DNA of 64,000 bases from CBDAMZ01 sp965197375 (GCA_965197375.1 CBDAMZ010000005.1:1-64000), one strand, 5' to 3'. Counted from the stretch's first letter, positions 33,317-42,263 are shown. Numbers and translations: made by a program. The notes: generated by a model from the letters alone, not told the origin.

Positions 33317-34173
33317 CAGCACTACGTGCAGACTGCGGTTCAGTTCTCGGTCTTCGCCTATTGGGGTTGGTACTGGCGTCCAGTCTACGACCATGTCTTC
33401 CTACTCGTGGCGCAACTCGTATTCGCCTACGCCTTCGATATGCCGCTGTCGTGGTCGAGGCGCGATCGGCACGTCGTCGGCTTCGGGCCATTTCCGATTA
33501 TCTTCAGCGCTAACCTATTCCTCTGGTTCCGCGACGACTATTTCTACCTACAGTTCTTAATGATCGCTGTCGGGTTCCTTGGCAAGGAATTTATTCGGTG
33601 GCAGCGAGAAGACCGGCTTACCCACACCTTTAATCCGTCTGCTTTTTCGCTTGGTTTGTTCTCCGCAATGCTTATAGTCACCGGCACTACCGACCTTACT
33701 TGGGCAGAGGAAATCGCGACGACCCTCAGTCTGGCGCCACACATCTACCTCTTTTTGTTCCTTACCGGCCTGGTTGTCATGTATTGCTTCTCGATTACTT
33801 TGGTCGCCAGCTCAGCCGCGATCGTCCTGTTTGCGATGAGTGCGCTCTACGCGCTGGTAACCGAGGTCCCCTATTTTCTAGATTCCGAAATCCCGACGGC
33901 CGTCTTTCTTGGCCTGCACCTGCTGGTAACCGATCCGTCAACATCTCCGCGTACGCTGCTCGGGAAAGCGACCTTTGGCGCATTCTATGGCCTAAGCGTC
34001 TTCGCGTTGTACGCGCTTCTCGGCATGCTGGGCATACCGACCCTTTATGACAAGTTGCTCTCGGTGCCGCTATTGAATCTGAGCGTGCAGCAGATCGACC
34101 GGGAGTCCATGCCATCGAGAGATGGTCGACGTTTAGGCTTCCTGGCAAGCGGCTAGCCTTTCCGAAACCCAAT

Positions 34174-34641
34174 ATGGTGCACATGGCGGTCTGGGTTGTG
34201 TTTTTCAGCATAATGACCATGATCGGCAAGACCGACGGACAACACCGCGGCGACACTGTCCCGTTCTGGGAGCAGGCGTGTGCTGAGGGTCGTAGTAACG
34301 CATGCGAGCGGCTGCTTAAGATCGAGGCGTCATACTGCAGCGACGTGTCAGCGTGGGCCTGCAACGAGCTGGGCCGCTACTACACCGAAGGAATGATCAC
34401 CCTTCCAGATGCTGGACTCGCCCGCGAGTACTTCTCACGATCATGTGAGCTAAGGTTTCCAGCCGCGTGCCTAAACCTCCTTGAGCCTGGAAGCACACGA
34501 CGCTCAAACCCAAAGCTACTCGATCTCAGATTGCTTCTCCGCGAAGGGGGACACAACCTAATAGATATGCCGAAAGCCGAACTGTACGCTCGGGCATGCG
34601 ACCATAAGTGGGTGTTCGCCTGCATCCAAGGGGCACGATAG
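34174..34641 (+). CDS. Small secreted Sel1-like, cysteine-rich protein
   Basis: A 155-residue protein with an N-terminal hydrophobic stretch (VHMAVWVVFFSIMTMIG, likely signal). The remainder resembles Sel1-type helical repeats with regularly placed cysteines: FWEQACAEGRSNACERLL, AWACNELGRYYTEG, YFSRSCELRFPAACLNLL, ARACDHKWVFACIQ. Such cysteine-paired Sel1 proteins are usually periplasmic and bind other proteins. It is 17 bases after the interrupted membrane gene and precedes the SUMF1 gene, so the three may have formed one operon. No specific function assigned. Confidence 0.6.
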   Translation: MVHMAVWVVFFSIMTMIGKTDGQHRGDTVPFWEQACAEGRSNACERLLKIEASYCSDVSAWACNELGRYYTEGMITLPDAGLAREYFSRSCELRFPAACLNLLEPGSTRRSNPKLLDLRLLLREGGHNLIDMPKAELYARACDHKWVFACIQGAR

Positions 34642-34684
34642 TCCGTTGCAAGGTCCCACAGAACAACTGACACGGTCAGCCTGG

Positions 34685-35586
34685 ATGAATCGAACCTTAC
34701 TTCTAACCGCACTTAGTCTAACCATCACGGCCGCGGCATTCTGCCAGCGTAAGCCATCGGAGGCGCCAGCTAACTCTGCAACGCTAATGTCGACAGCGCT
34801 TGTCGGGTTCCGCGCGGACGCCTGGTACCTCCCGGACGATGAGCTGCTCGGGTTCGTCAAGATACCAGCCGGGCCGTTCGTGATGGGCAGTGACCCGGCG
34901 ATCGACCGTTGGGCGTTCGAAAACGAGCGCTGGTCACACGGGCACGCGCAGGGCACGGTGGATCTACCCACCTTTTACATAGGGCGGCACGAAGTTACCG
35001 TGGCGCAGTTCAGAGCGTTTGTCGAAGCAACCGGCTTTCACGTGTCTGACGAGACGCTTACTAGCGTACCGGATCATCCGGTGGGATCCCTCTCATGGCC
35101 AGATGCCCTTGCCTATTGCTGGTGGCTCGAGACGACCCTCCAGGAGTGGTCAGAAATCCCCCAGTTGCTACAGCAGCGCCTCCGCGACGGTTGGCGCATC
35201 AGCCTTCCGAGCGAAGCGGAATGGGAGAAAGCAGCTCGGGGGACGGACAGACGAATCTACCCCTGGGGTAACAACCCGAGCCAGGACCGAGCGAACTACG
35301 GTGGCACAAGCCCCACGCCGGTCGGCAGCTTCGACTGCCCGGAGTGCCCGTTCGGTCTGCACGACATCAGCGGTAACGTCTGGGAATTGACGCGGAGCCC
35401 CTATCAACCCTACCCCTACGACGAGAGAGATGACGACAAAGACCTCGACTCGGATGCCCTCTGGGTAATGCGGGCGGATCGCTCGCCGACCCGGCGAGCA
35501 ACGTGCGCACCTCCATCCGTGGCGGGATCGATCCAGGCGTCCGGCGTCCCTTCATCGGATTTCGTATAGTGATCTCGAGCCTTTAA
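34685..35586 (+). pseudogene. SUMF1 / formylglycine-generating-enzyme-like lipoprotein, 3' frameshift
   Basis: The N-terminal segment MNRTLLLTALSLTITAAAFC looks like a lipoprotein signal with the Cys near residue 20. The SUMF1 domain is clear: IPAGPFVMGSDPAIDRW, IGRHEVTVAQFRAFV, WRISLPSEAEWEKAARG, IYPWGNNPSQDRANYGG and GNVWELTRSPY. In the main frame the last 30 residues are nonsense (RADRSPTRRATC) and it stops at 35569. The next frame reads GGSLADPASNVRTSIRGG then RRPFIGFRIV, the expected family C-terminus, and ends at TAA 35586. One G is missing near 35471. The role is unclear: the family ranges from sulfatase activation to iron-dependent C-S bond enzymes. Confidence 0.8.
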
Positions 35587-35625
35587 GCTGAGGGGTCGCA
35601 GGTTCGAACCCTGCCGGGCGTACCA
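35579..35625 (+). other. 3' part of a tRNA (T-arm, acceptor strand and CCA only)
   Basis: GCAGG-TTCGAAC-CCTGC forms a perfect T-arm (35598-35614). It is followed by acceptor strand CGGGCGT, discriminator A and CCA (35615-35625). No matching 5' acceptor strand (ACGCCCG), D-arm or complete anticodon arm is present upstream, where the SUMF1 coding sequence runs. Such 3' tRNA pieces are typical of attachment sites left by tyrosine-recombinase elements. Confidence 0.7.
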
Positions 35626-35637
35626 CTTATTAGAGGT

Positions 35638-35736
35638 TTACGGGATCGGGCTATTCGGCGGGTGGGGAATTGTGCCAAATTTTGTGCCCCCCTGCATCAA
35701 ATTTACTGCCTGATGTGTCCAGTTCGGCGACTGCAC
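35638..35736 (-). pseudogene. Possible remnant of an integrase C-terminus
   Basis: A 32-codon frame ending GGTKFGTIPHPPNSPIP reads toward the tRNA fragment and stops 12 bases from it. That is the position and orientation of an integrase gene beside its attachment site, and GTxxGT-type tails are common there. The frame is closed upstream by a stop, so at most a scrap remains. The assignment is weak. The rest of 35737-35846 shows no gene. Confidence 0.2.
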
Positions 35737-35846
35737 CGTTTAGCCATGACCGCCGTGGTAGCCGCCGACCAGCCCCGGACATACGAGCCGCACGGAAACG
35801 AACAACTTACGTTGCGCGCCCACTGCCGTGCTTCTTCGTGATTGTC

Positions 35847-36524
35847 CTACCTGCGCCTTTGGAGCATTGTTTCCGCACGAGTCGCCAGGGAGTTTAGTAC
35901 CTGTTCTACCTCGGCCCGTTTGGCTTCTAATTGCACCTCATCCGACTGCTCCGGTACCTCAATCCCCGAACCAATAGCAACGGCCACGCGGCTAAACGGC
36001 TTCGGTATCTGAGTCTGGTCCCAGCTGTGCGCCGACCAGTGTCGGTCCGCCTCGATGTGAAACGGTAAAATCGGACTCCTAGTCAAGCTCGCCAGCCACA
36101 GCGCCCCCGGCTGCACCGCCCGCGCGGGGCCGCGCGGGCCATCAACCGTGAACGCCGCGGCTCGGCCAGCCTCCATGTCACGACGAAGCTGAGCGAGTGC
36201 GCGGCGACCACCCCAAGAAGTTGAACCGCGGGCCGTGCCATATCCGAATCGCTTGATGATGCGTGCAATCCACTCACCGTCAAAGTTCGCGCTGGTCATC
36301 ACGACGATCCCACGGCGGCGCCAGAAATAGGTCGCCGGTAAGATGCGACCATGCCAAAAGACAAAAATGGGTTGCCGGCCAGCCTGACGGATCTGCTTGT
36401 AGTGCTCAAAGCCTGTGACGGACCACCGCAGTGTCCGACTTAGGATCGCGATCACGGGGTAGCCGACAGCAGCGATCCCGGATACGCTAGCGAGTTGACG
36501 GCGTGAGAGGTAGGCCGAGGTCAC
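35847..36524 (-). CDS. Lysophospholipid acyltransferase family protein (DUF374-like)
   Basis: A 225-residue protein with one N-terminal hydrophobic helix. The acyltransferase signature reads IFVFWHGRILPATYF (an H-x-G/R variant), then VMTSANFDGEWIARII, a GRAAAFTVDGPRGPARAVQPG block and LTRSPILPFHIEA. The TVDGPRGP block is diagnostic for the DUF374 branch, which acylates lipid A precursors or lysolipids. GTG start overlapping the stop of the ETF-QO gene by 4 bases, so it is coupled to the ETF operon. Confidence 0.82.
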   Translation of the reverse strand: MTSAYLSRRQLASVSGIAAVGYPVIAILSRTLRWSVTGFEHYKQIRQAGRQPIFVFWHGRILPATYFWRRRGIVVMTSANFDGEWIARIIKRFGYGTARGSTSWGGRRALAQLRRDMEAGRAAAFTVDGPRGPARAVQPGALWLASLTRSPILPFHIEADRHWSAHSWDQTQIPKPFSRVAVAIGSGIEVPEQSDEVQLEAKRAEVEQVLNSLATRAETMLQRRR

Positions 36525-38182
36525 ATCCCTTCGTACTGCGGGCCACCGCCGCCCTCAGGCGGCACCCAATCGATGATTTGGTAGGGATCCATAATGTCGC
36601 ACGTCTTGCAGTGCACACAGTTTGAGGCATTAATTTGTAAGCGCTTCCCTGAACCGTCATCGGCATCAACGATCTCATAGACGTTGGCCGGACAAAAGCG
36701 GGTGCACGGGTTCCCGTATTCCTGGAGGCATCTGGTCCGGCAGATGTTTAGATCATGGACGAGGAGATGCGTTGGTTGATTTTCGTCGTGGCGCGTGCCC
36801 GAATAATGGACGTTGGTGAGCTTATCGAACGTGAGCACGCGGTCGATCGTGACGGGCGCACCCGGTTCGTCCGTCTCACTCCCGCGATAGTACCGATTTA
36901 ACATCTGCATTCGGTCGTGCCCAGCGAGTGCCGGCATCGGATCACGCACCCACCAGCCGCCGGTGACCAGGGAGAGTCCCGAGTACAGAAGACCCCAGAC
37001 CAGCCCTCGCCCAAAGCTCTGATGTACGTTACGGACCGGGTAGAGCTCCTTGCGGATTTCCCCCGAGTTGACAAGTGTCCAGTAACGCTTCAGGCGAGCC
37101 GTAGATAGATCGCCAGTGCGCACCGCATCGAACGCGGCCTCAGCCGCGCACATCCCACTGCGCATGCCGAGGTGAATACCCTTAAGTCTGAGGGAATTTA
37201 GAAAACCAGCAGCGTCCCCGATAATTAACGCCCCATCCACATGACACCTCGGGATGGCATGCCACCCGCCTTCTGGCAACGCCTTGGCGCCATATCGGAT
37301 CATCTGCCCACCGCTGAGCAAAGCCGACACGAACGGATGCTGTTTAAAACGCTGAAACGCGACGTGCGGGTCGAACCTCGGGTCTCGGTAGTCGAGACCA
37401 GCTACGAATCCAATCGATAGGCGCCCTTCAGGCAGCGCGTAAATGAAGCCGCCGCCAAACTCCTCAAACCGCAGCGGGTACCCCATCGTGTGCACGATAG
37501 TTCCCAGCGCACACCGGCCAGGCGAGATCTCCCAAAGCTCCTTGATACCGATAGCGTAGGCCTGCGGTATACGTCCCTCATCGAGCGAAAACCGTCGAAT
37601 CAACGCTTTCGTGAGATTACCGCGCACGCCGTCAGCAAGGATCGTCACCCGTGCATGGATGTCAACGCCAGGCTCGAACGTCGGTTTGCGGTGACCGTCC
37701 CGGTCGATGCCGCGATCGCCTGTCCGAACACCGACTACGCGGTTTTGGTCATACAGCAGCTCGACACCGGAGAACCCAGTAAACACGTCGATGCCTGCGG
37801 CCTCGGCCTGCTCAGCCAACCATTTGACGAAACGGTTGAGCGACACGACGTAATTCCCATGGTTGCGAAGCGGGGGCGGCGTAATTGGAAATCGGATCTT
37901 GCCTCCTCTGGTGAGAAAATATACGCGGTCATCGCGGACCGGTGACTCGAGCGGTGCGCCACGCGCCCGCCAGTCCGGTACCAACTCGGTTAGGGCCGAA
38001 GGATCCAGGACGGCGCCTGACAAGATGTGCGCGCCATGGTCGCGTGCCTTTTCAAGCACCGCAATGGCAAGCGGCTCACCGCCACGCTCCCGTTGAAGGG
38101 TGGCCAGGCGGATCGCCGCGGCTAGGCCGGCAGGGCCGCCGCCCACGATGAGAATGTCGACGTCAAGTGTCTCGCGCGCCAG
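36521..38182 (-). CDS. Electron transfer flavoprotein:quinone oxidoreductase, probable CTG start
   Basis: Passes electrons from ETF to the quinone pool at the inner membrane. The FAD domain has ILIVGGGPAGLAAAIRLA and, further on, GDAAGFLNSLRLKGIHLGM. The C-terminus holds a ferredoxin-like 4Fe-4S part with CRTRCLQEYGNPCTRFCPA and NCVHCKTCDIMDPYQI. The first ATG/GTG/TTG in frame is the GTG inside the VGGGPAG glycine loop, which would remove the first Rossmann strand. A CTG at 38182 restores LARETLDVDILIV and lies 4 bases after GGGGGAG, so I take it as start (553 residues). It follows etfA by one base. Confidence 0.9.
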   Translation of the reverse strand: MARETLDVDILIVGGGPAGLAAAIRLATLQRERGGEPLAIAVLEKARDHGAHILSGAVLDPSALTELVPDWRARGAPLESPVRDDRVYFLTRGGKIRFPITPPPLRNHGNYVVSLNRFVKWLAEQAEAAGIDVFTGFSGVELLYDQNRVVGVRTGDRGIDRDGHRKPTFEPGVDIHARVTILADGVRGNLTKALIRRFSLDEGRIPQAYAIGIKELWEISPGRCALGTIVHTMGYPLRFEEFGGGFIYALPEGRLSIGFVAGLDYRDPRFDPHVAFQRFKQHPFVSALLSGGQMIRYGAKALPEGGWHAIPRCHVDGALIIGDAAGFLNSLRLKGIHLGMRSGMCAAEAAFDAVRTGDLSTARLKRYWTLVNSGEIRKELYPVRNVHQSFGRGLVWGLLYSGLSLVTGGWWVRDPMPALAGHDRMQMLNRYYRGSETDEPGAPVTIDRVLTFDKLTNVHYSGTRHDENQPTHLLVHDLNICRTRCLQEYGNPCTRFCPANVYEIVDADDGSGKRLQINASNCVHCKTCDIMDPYQIIDWVPPEGGGGPQYEGM

Positions 38183-38183
38183 A

Positions 38184-39143
38184 TCACTCCCCCAGTGCAG
38201 CCACGAGCGCCGGTACCACCTCGAACAGATCGCCTAGAATTCCATAATCTGCCACTTCGAAGATCGGCGCATCAGCGTCCTTGTTGATGGCGACGATGGT
38301 CCGTGACCCTTTCATGCCAACCAAATGCTGGATTGCCCCGGAAATACCGAGTGCCAGATACAGCTTCGGGGCCACTGTTTGACCCGAGCTCCCGATCTGT
38401 CGATCCATCGGCAGCCACCCTGAGTCGCAGATGGGCCGAGACGCAGCAAGCTCCGCGTCCAGTGCCTTGGCCAGCTCCTGCGCCAGCGGAAGATGCTCCT
38501 GGCCCTTGATCCCGCGACCTACAGCCACAATCCGCTGAGCTTGGGTAAGGTCAACCGCTTGCTTCGCCTCCCTAAATGCCGGCTCTGGACGCTGTCGGAT
38601 GGCCGCCCGGTCGATCGTCACCTCGACCTGACGTCTGGCTGCAGGACTCGTGCCGTGCACAGCGGCGTCCTCTCGGTACGCGCCAATCTGGAAACTGGCA
38701 AAATGCGGCCCCGGGCCTTCGAGCATTACATCAGCTACGAACTTGCCCTGAAACATCGGTCGAACAAGGATTCTGTCGTCCACTCGCTGTTTTAAGCCGA
38801 TGCAATCGGGAATCAACGCGCGGCCGAGTCTAGTTGCTAACTTTGGCGCATAGTCTCGAGTCTGATAGGTATGTGGTAACAGCACGAACTCTGGCCGTTC
38901 CCGCTCGATCACTTGAGCGAAGGCTTGCACGAAACCATCGGGCGTGTACGGCTCGAGGGCGCCATGCTTCACTATGAGCACCTCGGCCACGGCAGCCGTC
39001 GATAGTTCCTCGGCTACGGCACTGATCCTACCGCCGGCAACCGCCACCTTCACAGCAGCACCCATCCGCTGGGCTACAGCAATTATCTCCCAGCTCACAC
39101 GATTGAGTGTGCCGCTCCGATGTTCGGCAATAACGAGAATCAT
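38184..39143 (-). CDS. etfA: Electron transfer flavoprotein alpha subunit
   Basis: The FAD-bearing subunit of ETF. In its 319 residues the N-terminal domain begins MILVIAEHRSGTLNRVSWE. The C-terminal FAD domain contains IVAVGRGIKGQEHLPLAQEL, QIGSSGQTVAPKLYLALGIS and GAIQHLVGMKGSRTIVAINK, all diagnostic. It lies between etfB (40 bases upstream) and the ETF-QO gene. Confidence 0.96.
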   Translation of the reverse strand: MILVIAEHRSGTLNRVSWEIIAVAQRMGAAVKVAVAGGRISAVAEELSTAAVAEVLIVKHGALEPYTPDGFVQAFAQVIERERPEFVLLPHTYQTRDYAPKLATRLGRALIPDCIGLKQRVDDRILVRPMFQGKFVADVMLEGPGPHFASFQIGAYREDAAVHGTSPAARRQVEVTIDRAAIRQRPEPAFREAKQAVDLTQAQRIVAVGRGIKGQEHLPLAQELAKALDAELAASRPICDSGWLPMDRQIGSSGQTVAPKLYLALGISGAIQHLVGMKGSRTIVAINKDADAPIFEVADYGILGDLFEVVPALVAALGE

Positions 39144-39183
39144 GCGAGCGCTCCGACGCTGAGTACCACTAATAACAGGGACC

Positions 39184-39945
39184 TTAAATCGCCCGTGCGT
39201 CTTCCCTGAGGTGGCGCACGAGCTGCCTGGCTGCCTCCGCCGGCGATCCCTTGATAAATCGAGTCTGTTTACCCTTCTCCGGGACGTAGAGCTCTAAAAT
39301 TCGGTAACTCGTAGTTACACCTGCCTCCGGCGTGACCTTGCGAATCTCTTTTTTCTTCGCAGCCATAATGCCTTTTAAGGTCGCGTAGCGGAGCTGATTG
39401 ATCCCACTCTGGATGGTCAGCAGTGCAGGCACTGGCACGGTGATCCACTGGGACCACCCGCTCTCGAGCTCCCGTTTCACGCGTAGCTCATCATGCCTAG
39501 CCTCCACCTCCATAATGATCGTGGCGTGGGAAAAACCAAGCAGTTCAGCCAAAACTACACCGGTCTGGCCAAAACCCTGATCATCCGACTGGAGTCCCGT
39601 CAGGACGAGATCGAACGCCTCTGGGCGAATCGCGGCTGCTAGCGCTTCTGCAATGACGCGCGCATCGGCAATCGCCAACGCATCACTTTCGACATGAATC
39701 GCGCGGTCGGCGCCTCGAGCCAGTGCCTCCCGGATAACCTGAGCGAGCCTCGCCGGACCTGCCGAGCAAACGACGACCTCTCCGCCGTGCTTCTCTTTCA
39801 ACCGTAGCGCCTCCTCGAGCGCGTAAGCGTCAGGCTCGTTCAATTCGAAGCTGGCGTCGCGATCTCGAACCCACGTTTTGGCATCATCAACGCGAAGAGG
39901 CCATTCCCTCGTGACGACTTGCTTAATGCAAACAGCTATCTTCAT
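39184..39945 (-). CDS. etfB: Electron transfer flavoprotein beta subunit
   Basis: The AMP-binding subunit of ETF. The 253 residues start MKIAVCIKQVVTREWPLRVD (ATG 39945 preferred over an upstream in-frame start). They include the ELNEPDAYALEEALRLKE block, LVLTGLQSDDQGFGQTGVVLA and the C-terminal AAKKKEIRKV. It is first of etfB-etfA-ETF-QO-acyltransferase, which links acyl-CoA or amino-acid oxidation to the quinone pool. Confidence 0.95.
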   Translation of the reverse strand: MKIAVCIKQVVTREWPLRVDDAKTWVRDRDASFELNEPDAYALEEALRLKEKHGGEVVVCSAGPARLAQVIREALARGADRAIHVESDALAIADARVIAEALAAAIRPEAFDLVLTGLQSDDQGFGQTGVVLAELLGFSHATIIMEVEARHDELRVKRELESGWSQWITVPVPALLTIQSGINQLRYATLKGIMAAKKKEIRKVTPEAGVTTSYRILELYVPEKGKQTRFIKGSPAEAARQLVRHLREDARAI

Positions 39946-39996
39946 CGTCTCTGGCCGCAATGAGGTAGAAGATCTCTGAGCCTCGGGGTCCGTGGG

Positions 39997-41250
39997 CTAG
40001 CCTTCGTATTTCTTGAAGAGCAAGCTGGCGTTTGTGCCCCCGAACCCGAACGAATTCGACAATGCATAGGATATTGAGGCACGGCGTTTCTCGTTGGGCA
40101 CGTAGTCCAGATCGCACTCTGGATCGGGGTTGTCGAGGTTGATTGTCGGCGGGATCACTTGGTCGCGTATGGCCAGTACAGTAAACCCGGCCTCAAGCCC
40201 TCCCGCGGCACCCAATAGATGGCCGGTCATCGATTTTGTAGACGAAATTTTCAGCGCGGACGCGTGGTCCCCAAAATATTGCTTGATTGCCAGCGTCTCG
40301 AACTTATCGTTGTACACTGTCGAGGTGCCGTGGGCATTTATGTAATCGACTTCGGATGGGTCGATCGCCGCCTGACGGATAGCTGCTTTCATTACCCGAA
40401 CGGCACCGTCACCGTTTTCCGCCGGCGCTGTCATGTGAAACGCGTCGGCCGACATACCATAGCCGACGAGCTCAGCGTAGATCGGCGCACTCCGGCGCTT
40501 GGCCCTCTCGAGCTCTTCCAGAACGACTACACCAGCACCTTCCCCAATGATGAACCCATCCCGATCCAGATCGAATGGACGGCTAGCGCGCTCTGGCTCG
40601 TCGTTACGGGTCGAGAGTGCACGCATTGCCGCGAACCCACCAACTCCCATCGGCGTGATAGCAGCCTCCGAACCCCCCGCAATCATCACATCGGCGACCC
40701 CCCGTCGAATGATTTCGAGGGCGTCCCCGATTGCATGAGCCGAGGCCGAGCAGGCCGTGCAAGTTGCCAAGTTAGGCCCCTTGGCGCCGAAACGGATCGA
40801 GACTTGTCCGGCCGCCAGGTTAATGATTGCCGATGGAATAAAGAAGGGCGAGATCTTGCGCGGCCCCCCCTCTAACAAGTTCCGGTGCTCGCGCTCGATC
40901 GTACTAAACCCGCCGATCCCTGATGAGATATAGACGCCGACCTTCGGGCCGAGCGCTTGATCTGTCCTCAAGCCAGCATCGCGCACCGCGAATTCTGACG
41001 CCGCGATTGCGTACTGAATAAAGACGTCCATCTTCTTGACGTCTTTCCGGGCAATGAACTGTAGGGGGGCAAAGCCCTTAACTTCACCGGCGATTCTGGT
41101 TGTAAACTCGGACGCGTCGAATTTGGTGATCGCCCCGATGCCGCTCCGACCGGCGCAGATGGCCCCCCAAGTCGGCTGCGTGCCGATTCCTAGAGGCGAC
41201 ACAAGGCCCACACCAGTCACAACGACGCGCTTCGGTGAAGCTTCGCTCAT
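39997..41250 (-). CDS. fabF: 3-oxoacyl-ACP synthase II
   Basis: Elongating condensing enzyme of type II fatty acid synthesis. The 417 residues contain the Cys-His-His triad: ATCTACSASAHAIGDA, YINAHGTSTVYND and TKSMTGHLLGAAGG. The C-terminus has NSFGFGGTNASLLFK. ATG 41250 is chosen because TTGAGGT lies just upstream. Directly follows acpP. Confidence 0.97.
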   Translation of the reverse strand: MSEASPKRVVVTGVGLVSPLGIGTQPTWGAICAGRSGIGAITKFDASEFTTRIAGEVKGFAPLQFIARKDVKKMDVFIQYAIAASEFAVRDAGLRTDQALGPKVGVYISSGIGGFSTIEREHRNLLEGGPRKISPFFIPSAIINLAAGQVSIRFGAKGPNLATCTACSASAHAIGDALEIIRRGVADVMIAGGSEAAITPMGVGGFAAMRALSTRNDEPERASRPFDLDRDGFIIGEGAGVVVLEELERAKRRSAPIYAELVGYGMSADAFHMTAPAENGDGAVRVMKAAIRQAAIDPSEVDYINAHGTSTVYNDKFETLAIKQYFGDHASALKISSTKSMTGHLLGAAGGLEAGFTVLAIRDQVIPPTINLDNPDPECDLDYVPNEKRRASISYALSNSFGFGGTNASLLFKKYEG

Positions 41251-41268
41251 AGACCTCAAGCCGCACGT

Positions 41269-41511
41269 CTATTTTTTGTTCTTGGCGTGTGACTCGATAT
41301 GCTCGATCGCTTCCTTCACACGTGTAATCTTTTCCGCATCTTCGTCTGGAATTTCGAGGCCAAACTCCTCCTCGAATGCCATGACTAACTCGACCGTGTC
41401 GAGAGAGTCGGCGCCCAAGTCGTCGATGAACGAAGCATCCGGTGTCACTTCTTCCTCATCAACACCCAGCTGCTCGACGATGATGCTCTTGACTTTGTCA
41501 GCAACGGCCAT
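41269..41511 (-). CDS. acpP: Acyl carrier protein
   Basis: An acidic 80-residue carrier with the phosphopantetheine serine in DLGADSLDTVELVMAFEEEF. ATG 41511 follows AGGAGG at good spacing; the longer open frame upstream lies within the end of fabG and is not used. It sits between fabG and fabF, the common order. Confidence 0.98.
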   Translation of the reverse strand: MAVADKVKSIIVEQLGVDEEEVTPDASFIDDLGADSLDTVELVMAFEEEFGLEIPDEDAEKITRVKEAIEHIESHAKNKK

Positions 41512-41522
41512 CCACAAACCTC

Positions 41523-42263
41523 CTACATGTACATCCCACCATTGACACCAACCACCTGCCCGGTAATATACGATGCTTCTTCCGATGCAAGAAAGCAAAC
41601 AACCCCCGCGACGTCCTCCGGTGCGCCAAACCGGCCCACCGGTATCTGTCCGCGCAAGGCCGCCAGGGTCCCTTCGTCGAGTGCAGCGGTCATGTCGGTC
41701 TCGATCACGCCTGGCGCTACGGCATTAACCGTGATTTGACGCGATGCGACTTCACGAGCCAGCGCCTTAGTGAACCCAACAAGACCGGCCTTAGACGCAG
41801 CATAGTTCGTCTGTCCCGGACTCCCAGACTGCCCAACCACCGAGCTGATGTTAATGATCCGGCCCGACTGCTGCTTGAGCATCGGCCGTAACACCGCGCG
41901 GCAACAAGCGAAAGCTCCGGTCAAATTGGTCGCCAGAACAGCATCCCAGCTTTCTGCCTTCATCCGTAGCACTAGCTGGTCACGAGTGATCCCAGCGTTG
42001 TTAACTAGTATATCAATCCGCCCAAAGCGTTTAATTGCTACCTGGACCCCTAGTTCGATGCTGTCGGCGTCAGTGACCTCCAGACTAATACATTCGGCAA
42101 CACCCCCAGTGTTAACCACTTCGCGCACGACGGGTTCTGCATGCTGGGCGCGTGCGCCGGCCAGCACAGAAGCGCCTGCCGCCGCGAGCCGGATCGTGAT
42201 CGCTCGCCCGATGCCGCGTGAGGCACCAGTTACTAGCGCTACCCGTCCCGTCAGATCGTTCAT
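41523..42263 (-). CDS. fabG: 3-oxoacyl-ACP reductase
   Basis: NADPH-dependent reductase of fatty acid elongation. The 246-residue SDR protein has the NADPH loop VTGASRGIGRAITIRLA, the LVNNAGITRD strand, the catalytic Ser (INISSVVGQSG) and YAASKAG. It also has the family end ITGQVVGVNGGMYM. ATG 42263; a GTG three bases upstream is equivalent. Confidence 0.97.
   Translation of the reverse strand: MNDLTGRVALVTGASRGIGRAITIRLAAAGASVLAGARAQHAEPVVREVVNTGGVAECISLEVTDADSIELGVQVAIKRFGRIDILVNNAGITRDQLVLRMKAESWDAVLATNLTGAFACCRAVLRPMLKQQSGRIINISSVVGQSGSPGQTNYAASKAGLVGFTKALAREVASRQITVNAVAPGVIETDMTAALDEGTLAALRGQIPVGRFGAPEDVAGVVCFLASEEASYITGQVVGVNGGMYM

Larger units (their letters stand above)
31725..34156 (+). 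pseudogene. NQR2/RnfD/RnfE-like integral membrane protein, split by an IS element
   Basis: Two fragments flank the IS: 31725-32015 (97 codons, ending LIRPQ) and 33317-34156 (after the duplicated CAG, beginning HYVQTAVQFSVFAYWGWY). Removing the IS and one CAG joins them in frame into a 375-residue protein. It has about nine hydrophobic segments, for example SLTLTLVLLLLSFVP and IYLFLFLTGLVVMYCF. Conserved-looking parts are THTFNPSAFSLGLFSAML and LGLHLLVTDPSTSPRTLLGK. These resemble the NQR2/RnfD/RnfE fold and the related UnbU-type proteins; no flavin-attachment site is claimed. The first fragment stops at a TGA supplied by the IS end. The gene is followed closely by the Sel1-like and SUMF1 genes. 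Confidence 0.75.
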
